Shown: positions 50,039 through 61,395 of the stretch, piece after piece
Layout of the letters: every line of letters starts with the position of its first letter
Numbering within the stretch: the first letter of the stretch is position 1
Source of the DNA: Sphagnum magellanicum
Lineage: Eukaryota; Streptophyta; Sphagnopsida; Sphagnales; Sphagnaceae
DNA length: 64,000 bases
Assembly: GCA_021904315.1 (NCBI GenBank)
Contig: CM038923.1
Location: 8,500,038-8,564,037 of the forward strand
Reading direction: 5' to 3'
Position numbers and translations under genes: made by a program
The notes under the pieces: model-generated
The model's database searches: none
What the model was told of the DNA's origin: nothing
What the model saw: only the letters and a program-made list of their open reading frames with translations

Positions 50039-50895
50039 CAGGAACCCCTATCTTTGTCCATCATGACAGTGTGGTGAGACACTCCATTCAGTGATTTGTT
50101 CACACTCAAATGTGACCCAGGTTTGCTCTAAAGTTTTATAGATTCTCAATCCTCCATTATGACTTGTCCTAAGTTGTCTAGGAGGTGGGAGACTACTGTC
50201 AGGAAAACCTGGCATCCCACTGTAGCACTGAAGGCAACAGGATCGATCAAAATAGTTCAATAAAATCAGTAAATGGGAGCGGAATGTAACTTTGCAGTCT
50301 AGAAAGTATTACACTTTAGAGGGAGTTGTTAACTTCTGCAGCAAAATTAAGTGAGTTTACAGTGCATACACTCATGTTCTTCCCTACAACAAGGACTCAA
50401 AACAAGGGGTGAAGGTTGATGCTTGCCTGCATCCAGATCTCTGTAAGAGGTAGGTGTGAAGTGGATCAAGCTGCTGAATGACCATGCTTGGTCAATCATT
50501 GTTGTATTACATTTACAATATTCAGCCCACTTTTCATATGCAGAAAAAGATTTCAGACTGCCTTTCATATGCAGAAGAATTGTTGTGAGCTTAATTGATT
50601 AGCCTGATCATTTCTTCATTGGACAGGATTAGTCAAATATATAGCTTCATCAAATAATTTCATGTCATGCATCCACCCAAAAGATGTGAAGGGAAAATAA
50701 AATCCATTTCTTTTAGCAATGAAGATTTTGCTACACCTATGTCATGAACCTGATAACATACACATTTGGAGTGCACTGATAGTGGGATGTCGTCCTCTCA
50801 ATATCGGCAAATTTGGAGTGACAAGAAAAGCTTGCATCTTCTTGCAAAAATTGGGAAAATTACAGAAGCAACTGCACTAACCAGAGAGTTTTGAT
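50039..50895. other. Convergent intergenic region between bHLH and cytochrome c6A genes
   Basis: About 857 bp between two convergent stop codons. It must hold both 3' UTRs and polyadenylation sites (AATAAAATCAG near 50260 on the plus strand). No other gene was found. Confidence 0.6.
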
Positions 50896-53812
50896 CTAGG
50901 GGTCTATTGTTTTTGACCACCCTTGGTCTGCCTGGAGCCTGACAAACTCAGCCAAAGTGTGAATATCGGAATCACTGATCCGAGGCCCAAATGTGCATTG
51001 CCCTCGGGGTGTGCAATTTTCCCCATAACCCTACACACAGAATATCACCAATCTCTCAAAATCCAGAAAAAATAAGCATCTGGGTTACATTCACTATCTG
51101 TTCATATGGCATAGTCATAGATCTGGCAAATGATCAATGATTGCCTTCAAGGAAAGATGTCAGTCACAAAAGAATGGTCTTTCTGTGTACAAATGGAGAG
51201 TAGAAATTGGAAAATTCACTACTAGATTTCTATCTCACTAAAAAAGAGATGTTGCTTAAAACAAAGTTGGTTTTGATGGTCAATGTTCTTTTTGTGAAGG
51301 ATGAGAACTTACAGGCATTCGTCCCTTTCCTGAATACGTGATCTTAAAGATATCATTCACACTTGCAGTATCATTCCTGTGCACACAAATCACTTAGACA
51401 ATTACCATTTGCATGAGGTGAAGACCCCAAAAACCAACCTAGCACCTAATTATGGAAGCTTATTAGAGCTCTTTTTTGAGGTGCTGATGGGATCTAAAGT
51501 CTACAAGCATAATGGGTAACTATCAATCAGATCATCCAGTAAGGCTCATCCAGTGTCATCTTAATCCACTACTTTAGGTTACTGCAGGTGAAGCAATGGA
51601 TGATTTGAACTCGAATCCCGATAAGAACCTAACTTAGACCTGCTAATCTCTTTGACTGAACAAAAAGCAAAGAGCCCATCACATAATGGCTTGCAAAGTC
51701 CAGAAAACTTGCCCTTCATGGAAATAGATCCACCCTCTCTGATTCTTCACCATCTTTTAGAGTTCCATCATTGAAATCTGCTTCTATATTCACAATTAAG
51801 AGCTTGGGGGAAGGGTTCAGAGGGTCTAAAATTGCATGAACTCACCTTTCAAGGTCCTTTGCAAACAATGTTGCTCCCTACAAAACAAGACAAGTAACAC
51901 AATGACAGGTAAGGAAACTCAAATGCAAGCGAGCTGAGCAATTAGGTAGACTCTAGTTTTTGTAAAGATGATGTTGCATTAAAGCCAAAGAGTTACCATA
52001 ATGACCCCCCTGGCAGTATCACAAGACTTAAATGAAGCATTGTAAATGAAGAGCACAATGGTAGTGATTGTCATCCCAAAATCGTGGATCAAGGGCACTA
52101 CTTATTAGCAACTTGGAGATCACAGAATCCAAATACAGTGGAGAAGAATGAAGATAAAAGAGCAGGCATTTTTACAGGTTGAAGAATGTTGCCACCCCCT
52201 GCATGGCAACCAGAACATGTTCGTTGAAATACTGTTGCTGGCTCAAATTGTGATCCTTCCAAAGCTACTGCTGTTTCAACTGTCCAAGGCACACCCACCC
52301 CAAAATTACAGATTGCAAGAGGATCCAGCCTTTCCTGTCCATGTTCAAATTCTTTAGCTCCAATCATGGGCCAGGAATAACTGCTGTCAAACATTATGCT
52401 CTCAACACCAACCAAGTGCTTCTACATAGCCTTTCAAGGCCTACTGTCCCTCTTTTCATCCTTGGAGGAAAATGCCTTGGAAATTGGGACTATGCTGCAA
52501 CAGCCATACACAGATCAGTCCCTACAGATCAATGGAATCATTTTCACAGCATGGTAATCATAAGACAGGTAAACCAAGTCACTGTAAATCAACTTCTGCT
52601 TTAGTAACCACAAGTACATGATGCAATCAGATATCCAGCTGAAGAAAAACCTTACTGTTAGATAATGAGCATCTCATAACTGTGCAACATCCTACAGCTG
52701 CAACTGCAGCCAAAATTGAGGATGCAGCAACCCATGTACCATTTCCAGTTTCTTTGCCCTCACATCCATTCCTGCTGACAACTATGCCCCCAAGTCACAA
52801 TTCCAAGTTAGCAACACTCACACTGATAAACCTTCAATTACCTGAACAAGTTGTCCATTTCTCTTATACCTCTCAATCTGTTTCTTTTGTCACCGAGGAT
52901 TAGCTCCATATTGAATTCCACATGCACAAAGACAGATTGCTGACACAATTTTGGCCCTGTTTCCTTTGCTAGAAAGATCTCAAGAGAGTCAACTGATTAG
53001 AGATTTGAATTGGCAGCCTCCTGTGAAAAAACCTTTAAATTTTTTTGTTCTTTTATTTTTTTAAATCTCAAAATGAAGAGTCCAAATTTTTCGAGAAGAA
53101 CAGAGAAGATTGTATCACATGAGGAAAAAGAAAATGCCATAGACTGTGTGTGTACCAGTTTGATGTTGCTGAACTTTCAAGGTTGATGAAATGCATTCAA
53201 CAACATCCTGCTAACAAGAACAGCACATATTTGATATCCTTTCCAAATTGACCAAAGAAAGTCTTGCTGAAACCCTAAACCCTAAAAACTCTTGCTGTTT
53301 CCATGTCAAAAAAGCTTCAACCCTATATCATCCTGGGAACAAAAAGAGCTGCAACCCTAAATCATCCTGGGGCGCTAACTAACAACAACTTTGTTTTCGT
53401 CACAACCTTAAACCCTAAACCTCCATTATCTAGGACTGCAGATCAAACACAGTGAAATCACAGTGCCAGATAGATCCAAGCATGGAAAACAACCACGAGA
53501 GCAGACACATTTCAGCATTGGAATCCAGAGATTGAAGTCTTTGATGGGCAACAGCAGCAGCAGCTCTCCTCAATTAGAGATGATTAGTTGAAAAAAAAAC
53601 TGCAAAAAAACAAACCAACCCAAAGTGATTGGAAAAACCCCACAGACCTGAGAGTTTGAGCGTGCTCTTCGAGCAGCAGCAGCAGCTTGTGGGTGTCGTG
53701 GGCTATGGCGTGAAGCAGCTGATGCAGCAGCTGGGATGAAGGGCGAGGCAAGCTTGAATACCGGAAGCGTGGCAGCAACAGCTGGTGCCCATATTGCCCT
53801 TGACACTTCCAT
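50896..53812 (-). CDS. Cytochrome c6A (thylakoid lumen c-type cytochrome), six exons
   Basis: A lumenal haem protein related to algal cytochrome c6. Plant c6A has a low redox potential and a debated role, probably dithiol/redox chemistry and not bulk electron transport. Predicted exons (minus) are 53812-53648, 52758-52656, 52279-52176, 51877-51846, 51376-51313 and 51030-50896, giving 200 aa with consistent phases. Residues 1-55 look like a plastid transit peptide, and WVAASSILAAVAAVGCC (about 64-80) is a lumen-targeting hydrophobic core. Haem attachment is CSGCH (C111, C114, H115). The axial Met is M155 in YSGKGRMPGYGENC. The c6A-specific loop has cysteines C162 and C168 (ENCTPRGQCTFGPR) six residues apart. 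The end is EFVRLQADQGW, as in the family. Exon 2's 5' border (acceptor after GTGAG at 52759-52760) is the weakest call; a missed small exon is possible there. Intron 1 contains telomere-like AAACCCT motifs. Confidence 0.92.
53268..53425. repeat. Telo-box-like AAACCCTAA motifs and a short direct repeat
   Basis: Within intron 1 of the cytochrome c6A gene are AAACCCTAAACCCTAAAA (53271-53288) and TTAAACCCTAAACC (53408-53421), plus two copies of a CAACCCTA(A/T)ATCATCCTGGG-type unit (about 53318-53338 and 53351-53372). AAACCCTA 'telo boxes' occur near plant promoters and first introns; any function here is inferred. Confidence 0.5.
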
Positions 53813-53879
53813 GGCCGCCTCTACAAAGCTATGGCTCAGAAAAACAAAACACCCATAATGAAAACCAGTGCTATTATTT

Positions 53880-54345
53880 TTAAAAACATTTCAAATTTCA
53901 AATTTGTGACGTAGGTGGGTTGGCGATCATCCATAATACAGTTTAGCCAAATTTGGCTATAAACAGGATGTGAAAGTAAAAAAAGTCTAAGATTCCATCA
54001 CATTTTTGCCTACATGCTAGAACTCAACAGAGAACTCAACTGATTTTTTTTTAAAAAAATTTAAATGTAGAAATTTGGCGACTAGAAAACCAAAAAAACA
54101 TTCTTTTAGCCATTTTGAAAAAAAAATTAGCAAACTCACTAAATATAGCCAGAAAAGGCTGATGAGAACCAATGTTTTTTTCTTTCAAATTTGTGATATA
54201 TGTGGGCTGGCGATCGTCCACAAGAGGACATAACCAAATTTGGTCACAGGTCAGAGAGGAAAGTAGAAAAGTTTAGGAATCATGGTATATTTTGGCGACA
54301 TGCTACAACCTATTGTCTAAAATATGGCTATTTCAATCGTTTTTC
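53880..54345 (+). repeat. Repeat family A, two tandem copies
   Basis: Two direct copies start with TCAAATTTGTGA(C/T) at about 53895 and 54185. Each continues with TGGG(T/C)TGGCGATC(A/G)TCCA, a CCAAATTTGG palindrome and GACATGCTA or CTACATGCTA. The second copy is the reverse complement of 29885-30030. The family is probably a non-autonomous transposon, but clear termini were not found. Confidence 0.7.
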
Positions 54346-55220
54346 TTCATAATGTGAAGACATTATTGGGCCAATTTCTTTTTTAAAAAACCTTTGTACT
54401 TGTCATGCTAGATTTTATTTTTTCTGTCACCAGGATGCAACTAAAATTAATCCAAACTTCTCCTTCCACAAAACCAATTTTTGTAATTTAGTTGAATTTT
54501 CAATCACAAAAATTACTCAAAATTCAATAGTTCTCACACCTTACAAAATTATCTCCATAAAATCCCACACACTAAGTCTAAAAATTACAAAATTTTCTTC
54601 ATAAAATCCCTACTCATATAAGGCTTTCCAACAATACCAAAGCTCGCTTGAATTTCCCTAAATTTTTCAAGCTCGATTTTGTTAAAAACATTCATAAAAT
54701 TGTTCAATATTCAATAACTCTTGCACCCTAGGTCTAAACCAATGTTGGTAGTTCTCACTAATTTTAGAGAACGATCGGTTTCAATTTTTGAAACCAGTGT
54801 GTGAAAATTGCTTCAATTATTACTTTTTTTTTAAATATGAAGGCTTACGAAAACCATCTTGGGTATTAGATTTCTTCCAAAGAAAAAATTTGGTTCTTAG
54901 GCTTGGTGACTCTTAGCAATTCGAGAATAGTCGGTTTTCTTTGTCAGTTCTCATGAGTCAAATATCAAAATTTTCAATTTTTTTTTAGAATTTATTTTTT
55001 TTTACATTATTTTTTTGGACAGAAAAATAGACTTTGAATATATTTTCAGTAGTTTATAAATTCACAATTTCATCTTTTTCAAAAGCTCCTTCAAATTGTT
55101 CCAACTCCTCTTTTAGGTTTGCATCTTTCCCAATAAATTATAAAAGGTTAGAAAGGAATTTTAAACTAATTTTATAATCATTGAGCCAATTTTTGTTCAC
55201 AAAAAATAATTTTATATGTT
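54346..55220. other. AT-rich gene-free stretch
   Basis: No gene. The phrase CAAAATTCAATA with TCTCACAC/CTTCCACA is repeated near 54510-54740 and again near 60895-60920, and TTTCCAACA(A/G)TACCAA recurs near 54625 and 58668. These are old dispersed repeats. Confidence 0.4.
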
Positions 55221-55224
55221 TTTT

Positions 55225-56640
55225 AATTGTAAACAAAATCTTTTCAAATTAGTGAGGATTCCAACCAAGGAAAAGATCCTTTCAGTCTCTCTTTGGGAAC
55301 CAACTATTTTTTAAATTTGACAAGCAAAAAACCCAATTGTGCGAAACATGGTTTCATGTTTCTCCCATGTCCATCAAAAGGGACATTTCATCTCCTTCAC
55401 ATCCACTCATAACACCAAAAAGCCAATAGTTTTTTCTTAACAAGGTCTTTTGCTAGTTCAATAATCCCTACTATCATTTGAAAAATATTCAAACTAATAT
55501 TATCATCCACTTTCTAATTAGCAAAATCATTATCAAATTATGTTGATGGATACAAATGATAATAACATTTCATGAGGATATAATGAGATTATATCATATT
55601 GCTCAATAATTGCTACTTCTTAATCATGACCAATGAAAGAAGACATTAAGCTAAAACTTTTAAATCTTAAGTCCAACATTAAAGTTAACATATTATGTGA
55701 TTTTCTTTCATCAAATTTCTTCAAAAAGGAAACAAATTATCTAGAACTCCACAAACCTCTTTTCTAATGTTAAAAGTCAAACAAATTAATTCAAGTGTCA
55801 CAACGAAATCCTCTTCTGTTATGGTTTGAAAAGATTATGTATTTTTTGGTTCTTCTCTCAATTTCAAGCTCATGGAAATAGTAGAATGAAAGCATCATTT
55901 AACAACCAATGTCCCTTAGATTGGTTTAGAACACAAGTAATTACAACAAGGGAGAGACAATCAACAACAATTTGATAAATATGCCACATCAAAGGGGGTG
56001 GAACTCTAGTTGTCATCTTCATTGATTTATGCTTATTATAACAAAACATTATAGCATTCTTGAAATATAGAGCATCTTGAAAAAGAATGATTTTGCTAGC
56101 AAATTTATAAAAGAAAACAACAATTAATTAATATTTACATTATAACAAGTCTTAACAAAAACAATAGTAAAGAAAGAAATATTAAAGTTTTGATGATAAC
56201 CTTGTTTTAATTGGAATGTTCAGTTTTCTTTGAAAATTCAAATTTGCACAAGCCATGTTCCATTCTTGTCTACCTTCCCTAACTTTTTCAACCAAGTTAT
56301 GCATTTCTACAAATTAGATTATGCAGTTTTGATAAATACATATCTCAAACTCTTACAAACCTTTTCATTAGCTAAAGCATACTGACAAGCCTTAGAGAAT
56401 GCATGGCCAAAATAATTACCCTAGAAATTTTTTGCCAAATTTAAAATATCACAACTTAGAACATATTTTAAGGCTACAGTCATAATATTTAAGTTAAATC
56501 TTTCATTTTTAACATAAGTAATGATTTTTTTTCTCAAGTCATGCTTGTCTAACAACTCAAAAAAATCTTTGGCTAATGCATGCCCAATTGTATCCAATGC
56601 TCCAAAAAGTTCAATTTAATATGTTTTGGTTGCCAATCAA
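55225..56640 (-). pseudogene. hAT transposase relic, copy 2, with dimerisation domain
   Basis: On the minus strand, 56600-56540 reads TIGHALAKDFFELLDK and 56530-56490 reads KKIITYVKNERFNLN. Near 56420-56380 is GNYFGHAFSKACQYALANEK, and near 56290 CITWLKKLGKVDKNG. An LNQS-x-G-HWLLNDA segment follows near 55900. The C-terminus (about 55370-55225) reads WEKHETMFRTIGFFACQI, a stop, then SQRETERIFSLVGILTNLKR. That last segment is the hAT C-terminal dimerisation domain (pattern S-x-x-x-ER-x-FS-x-x-G). Order is preserved but stops and frameshifts are many, so the gene is dead. It parallels the relic at 33.4-35.7 kb. Terminal inverted repeats were not found. Confidence 0.75.
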
Positions 56641-57544
56641 CCCCCAAAAAATAAATAACAAAAGGAAAAATGTCATAAACCCCTTTTGACATCTAAAGAT
56701 CAAAACTTGTTGTTATAGAATAATAATCTACCAAAGTAGGTAAAACACACAATTGTTTTATTTTTTGCACTAATTTCAGTAAAAAATTTCTTGAAAATTA
56801 TTTTTTAGAAGGCAAAACAACCTCTAGACACAAATGCAAACTAAATATTTTTAACCATTGACTTTCAACATAATAAAATGATTAACATTGTGCATTTCTA
56901 CTATCATGTTTTCACTTTTTTCATTGAAAATACAAGTTTTCTTTAGTTCTTTATCCCCCCCCCCCCAATCTACATTAATATTTTCTTATATTTGTAAATT
57001 TGGCTAAATTTCAAACTTTCTTCCATTCTTTCCTCTTCCATTATAACATCATTCAAATATATTTCATCATTATTATTTATTTTGTTTTCATTTTGGGATG
57101 ACTCTTCCATTATTAGTTGCAAGATAAAATTCTACTTTATGAGTGGGGAAAAAAACCAAACAATAATATGCAAATCTCTAGGCCACCAGCAAGTAAATTT
57201 ACAAAGGCATTTACAATTTAGAAAAACATTTACACATGCATTTACAAAAATGAAATGTTTGATGTAAGATTAGAATGCAAGTTTAGAATGTCAAAGTTGA
57301 GTTAGAAAAAAAGAATAATCCTACAACCAAAAAATGAAAGAAAATAATCAAAAGTTGAAATTTTAAAAAATAAACTAAACAAACCCAAAAACATCAATCA
57401 AAAAAAGAATGCAAAGTCAAAACAAACCAACAAAACTTTTGAATGAAAACAAATTTTAAAAAACACTCCTTATTTTTCTAAGACAACACATGACACCTAA
57501 CATGTTTTAAAACTTGCACATGGCAAGAAAAGAGAGGAGTACAT
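56641..57544. other. AT-rich gene-free stretch
   Basis: May hold the N-terminal part of the adjacent hAT relic, but nothing is recognisable. A C-run of about 10 lies near 56957. Confidence 0.35.
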
Positions 57545-58200
57545 CACCTCAACAAGTAAATAGTAGCATAAAGCAAAGAGTGACAAATCACAACAAATAA
57601 CAACAAGAACATAAGGGAAAGTGAAGTGAGAACTTGGAAAAGGCATGGAACGATGAAATAGCAAAACAAAGCAAGGAACAACAAATCACACAAGGCGAGG
57701 AGCGACAAACCATAATGAGTAGTAATAATGCAACTCGAGGGCAACACATCACAACATGCAACAATAACACAAAGTGAAGGATGACAAACCACAACAAGTA
57801 GCAATAACACAAGGTTAAGGATATGCACCACAACAAATAGTAATAATGCAAAGTGAAAGCAATGCACCATAATAAACAATAGCAACACAAGGCAAAGGGC
57901 GATGAACCACATAAGTAGTAATAATAAACCACAATAAATAACAACAATAGTGCAAGGCAAAGGTAATGCATAATAGCAACACAAGGTGAGGGATGATGCA
58001 CCACAACAAATAATAACAACATAATGTGAGGGATGACAAACTGCAGCAAACAGTAATATCATTGCAAAGTGAGGGCCACACATCATAGTAAGTAGCAACA
58101 ACACAAGGCAAGGAGTGACACACCATGCCAAATAGCAATAACGCAAGGCGAGGAATGACATAGCACAACAAGTAACAGCAATAATGTTGGCAAAGAGCAA
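57545..58200. repeat. Degenerate minisatellite, ~40-46-bp unit
   Basis: About fourteen diverged copies of a unit like GATGACAAACCACAACAAGT followed by AGCAATAACACAAGGCGAGG. The unit drifts in length and is A/C-rich with almost no T on the plus strand. This keeps several minus-strand frames open and yields long Leu/Cys/Tyr-rich ORFs that I regard as artefacts. Confidence 0.8.
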
Positions 58201-59959
58201 ATGCAAAACAAAAATCAAAACATGATGAACAAAAACACAAAAAACACATGTTAATCAAACAAAAAAACCTCCTAGGTTTTATATTATTCTCCTTTTGTGG
58301 TCTCCCCTATGGAAACACCACCCTAAACCTTAAAACTTTTAACCCTAAACCTAATTCTAACATACCTCTTAGACTTAATTGGATTTGGGTTTTCATGTGA
58401 AAACCCATTTGGTTTTTGTTTTTTGTTTTTTTATTTTTTTATTATTTTTTATTTTTTTGCTTCAATTTTCAGTTTTGGTTTTCTTAGTCAGTTTTCACTT
58501 GGGGGAGAACCTTCAAATTAGTTTTCAACCCAGTTTTCACCCAAAATGAGAATAATTGGTTTTTAATGTGAAAACCAAACTAAAAACTGGATCACTTAGT
58601 GAAAACCATTTAACATTGGTGTAAACATAACAAAACCACCTTAATGCACCCTTATTCATTAAGGGTTTTCCAACAGTACCAAGAGCGTGATTCAGGGTGA
58701 GAACAAACCATAATGAAAGATTTCAACATGGCAAACAGGTAAACCATCGTCTTTAATAATTAGATTCAATTTACACATTATCATGGCTCCTTATGAGGCC
58801 ATCTCCTATCGCCAAAAAAAAGGGGTCACTTCATTAGAAAACACCTTAAGAATATTAATGTATTTGTAGTTTATTGAACACAGACTCATCAAAATGAAAA
58901 TACATTAAATGAAGCATATCCAATTCCTAATTGTAATTATGTTATGATGTCTACAACATCTAGATTCTAGACTTCAAAGGATTTGATCTCTCTTTATTTC
59001 CTTTCAAGAGCCAATTGCTCATACAATGTGACAAGTCATTTCTCAACACCAAACTTGAAATCCCAACAGATGTCCTAATTTCATCAAATCTTCCCATAGA
59101 AAGTGGATAGAGAAAAATAGAACAACACAGATAACACCTTTGTAACCCTTTGGGTGTATGCAAAATGTATACATCAATGAACATTATTTCTAACATTTTT
59201 GTGAAATTAATCACACTCTTGAGCTTTAGATCTAGTCATTGTGTTTTCATAAGTTTTTTATAAAACTGGTTATGGCAAAATAATTAGATGAATAAGAGGA
59301 ATTGTAAGGTTTTGTGGTTTGATGAGTTTATATCACACATGATGTAATAATGGACCTTTTGAATCACAGTTAACAATCTCATTTTTTATTTTTTGACTAT
59401 CAAAGGCAAGTTGTTACATGATTAATTAAACCAAAAAATCAAAGTCTAGAATAATTTCAACTATTCAATTTAGCTTAACCATAGGTAGAACAATATTATG
59501 GGTCTTGAGGTGCCAACAAATCATCAATTGGTAACACCTTTGGATAAGCATCATCAACATACATGTTTGAAATGGTGAAACTATGGGGACATCGACTAAG
59601 TCAACAACATATTGATGCTTACCATGCAACCTTATAGCTATGAGGTTTTGAATTATTTGGGCCCAGGGTATCAAATCAGGCATTTGACTGGCTAGTGTGA
59701 CCTAGTAGCCACAAACATACTAGCCCTGCATTTTCGTTATGAGGCCATCCAATTAAATGAACCCAAATTTTAGAACCCTTAGCACACTTTTGACACTTTC
59801 AATTATGTGGGGTTAGATGGGGAACAAGAACCCAATGAAAAGGAGTGTCCTTTCCATGCACCATTCATCCATCCAATGATGATGATGCATTTGTGGGTGC
59901 TAGTTCACTCTGGCCATGTCAAACATGTATTTTTTCAACAATGAAAAAGAGGTATCAAA
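58201..59959. other. Gene-free stretch
   Basis: No exon identified. Several GTTTTCAC/GTGAAAAC words in both orientations lie at 58390-58620. Two short minus-strand ORFs (58960-59214 and 59465-59683) have no recognisable motif. Confidence 0.4.
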
Positions 59960-60050
59960 TCATATGATAAATTGAGTGAGAGTATAATGTGCATAACTAT
60001 TTCCAACATACCTATGATTGATCGTTATTTCCACCAAAATCTAGTGCAAT

Positions 60051-60123
60051 CAAGAAAAAAAGGATTCCAACCCTTAACTTGTGGTTTTGGAGACCATTGT
60101 TCTACTATTAGAATTATTCTCCT
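60051..60123 (-). pseudogene. trnW: Nuclear copy of mitochondrial trnW (tRNA-Trp, CCA)
   Basis: The minus strand folds into a 73-nt cloverleaf. The acceptor arm (AGGAGAA with TTTTCTT) has G-T pairs, and the D-arm is TTCTAATAGTAGAA. The anticodon loop CTCCAAA (anticodon CCA, Trp) sits on an ATGGT/ACCAC stem with one mismatch. The T-arm is AAGGG-TTGGAAT-CCTTT, with G replacing the usual C of the TTCGAAT loop, a change expected to damage the tRNA. It lies 23 nt from the nad3 copy, on the opposite strand, inside the same inserted segment. Confidence 0.75.
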
Positions 60124-60146
60124 AAGAAAAAAATGGTTCTTAGTTT

Positions 60147-60348
60147 ATGGAATTTGCACCTATTTGTGTCTATTTAGTAATAAGTTTGTTATTTTCCTTG
60201 ATTTTAATTGGTGTTTCTTTTTTATTTGCTTCTTCTTCTAGTTTGGCTTATCCAGAGAAATTGTTAGCTTATGAATGTGGTTTTGATCGTCTTGATGATG
60301 CCAGAAGCCATTTTGATATACGATTTTATCTTGTTTCTATTCTATTTA
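60147..60348 (+). pseudogene. nad3: Nuclear copy of mitochondrial nad3, 5' part
   Basis: The frame from ATG at 60147 reads MEFAPICVYLVISLLFSLIL, continues through SFLFASSSSLAYPEK and AYECGFD, and ends in FDIRFYLVSILFI. This is the N-terminal half of NADH dehydrogenase subunit 3 (complex I, mitochondrial inner membrane). Homology stops abruptly after about 67 codons, where repeat C resumes, so more than 40% of the protein is absent. The conserved Pro-Phe after ECGFD is Arg-Leu here and an Arg before FDIRF is His, both consistent with drift. No stop interrupts the homologous part. The absence of unedited-looking residues points to a donor mitochondrion with little RNA editing at these sites. 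Confidence 0.92.
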
Positions 60349-60455
60349 TCCATCATGGTTTTAAGCACAACATAAGAGTATGAAAGGGCAATACACTAGA
60401 TTAGAACATATGTGGATGAGTAGTTCATATATATTATTTTGGCCTATGCCATTGA

Positions 60456-61009
60456 GCATATATTGTAATGTACTTTTCCAAAGTATATATGGTTTTTGAA
60501 GCATAAAATTCAACTTGGGTTTCATATTGTTGCTTATTACTAGTAATCAACTGATGGAAAACATGAATTGATTTTGTGAAAATTAAGTTGAAAATATTGG
60601 ATGACATGGCAGGTAACTTGAATTGAATTGAATTCAAACTTAATTGAAGAGGAATGTAATATAAATTGATGTAGAAGATATTGAAATCTTTTTTGTGGTT
60701 ATGGTCTTGGATTTTTTTAAAAAAAAATTGAAACGACACAATCTGAAAAAAGGCTAAGATTTAAAATTGTCATCCAAAATGATGACTTATGAAACCTAAA
60801 GCTGTTCTACCTAAACCACGTGCGATGATTCGTTGTCGATGGATTTCACCTTGAAAAAGTGATCTAATTTTAACTTCATTTCTAATGACAGAAATTATTC
60901 AAAATTCAATAACTTCCACAACTATAGATCTGAAAATTATGAAACTGTGCTTTGGTGCACTTTTAAACTTGTAACAGTCAAGAATTTTGCATTGATTTTT
61001 ATTTTCATT
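60456..61009. other. Gene-free stretch
   Basis: AT-rich, no exon. It carries the CAAAATTCAATAACTTCCAC phrase also seen near 54.5 kb. Confidence 0.35.
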
Positions 61010-61019
61010 TTACATTTGT

Positions 61020-61165
61020 AGGTGAGGCCAAATGATTGAGTGAGTACATTTGTGCCAAACTACTTCCAACATATCCATCATGTTTTTACCCACAACATAT
61101 GAGTATGAGGGGAAACTGCCAGATTGGAGAATTATGCAGATGAGTAGATCATACATATGAGTTTG
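61020..61165 (+). repeat. Repeat C, copy 2 (empty site for the mitochondrial insertion)
   Basis: ATTGAGTGAGTACAT, ACTACTTCCAACATATCCAT, CATGTTTTTACCCACAACAT, GAGTATGAGGGGAAACT and GATGAGTAGATCATACATAT run without interruption, matching both flanks of the trnW-nad3 insertion 1 kb upstream. Confidence 0.75.
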
Positions 61166-61395
61166 GATAAGAACATCTAGATTGGTGTGTAAGATGCCAG
61201 CAAACTGCATTGTTGCAACACAAGAACAAGAAGAGAGTTGTAATCATTTGGAGCCTATCATCAATCATGACTAAATGGCAGTGTTATTCTGAAATGACTT
61301 TCTTTCCATCATTTCCTTCTGAATTTTATATCTGCTGCTGTGCTGTTCTCTTCGCATATTGTACAACCTTGTGTGACTCCACTAGAGCAAATAAG

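Larger units (their letters stand above)
59960..60455 (+). repeat. Repeat C, copy 1, interrupted by mitochondrial DNA
   Basis: The left part (about 59974-60011, ATTGAGTGAG ... ACTATTTCCAACATA) and right part (about 60348-60440, TCCATCATGGTTTTAAGCAC, AACATAAGAGTATGA, GATGAGTAGTTCATA) together match the uninterrupted copy at 61035-61160. The intervening ~335 bp is the mitochondrial insertion. Confidence 0.75.

Noticed and set aside
51560-51620. Possible tRNA/SINE B-box (GAACTCGAATCC) in a cytochrome c6A intron
   Set aside because: No A-box at the right distance and no cloverleaf; match too short.
53268-53425. Interstitial telomere or chromosome-end fusion
   Set aside because: Only two or three AAACCCT units inside an intron; this is telo-box scale, not a telomeric array.
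57544-58258. Three overlapping minus-strand ORFs of 147-224 codons resembling a multi-pass membrane protein
   Set aside because: They lie in a degenerate minisatellite. Openness in several frames comes from the T-poor plus strand, and no motif is conserved.
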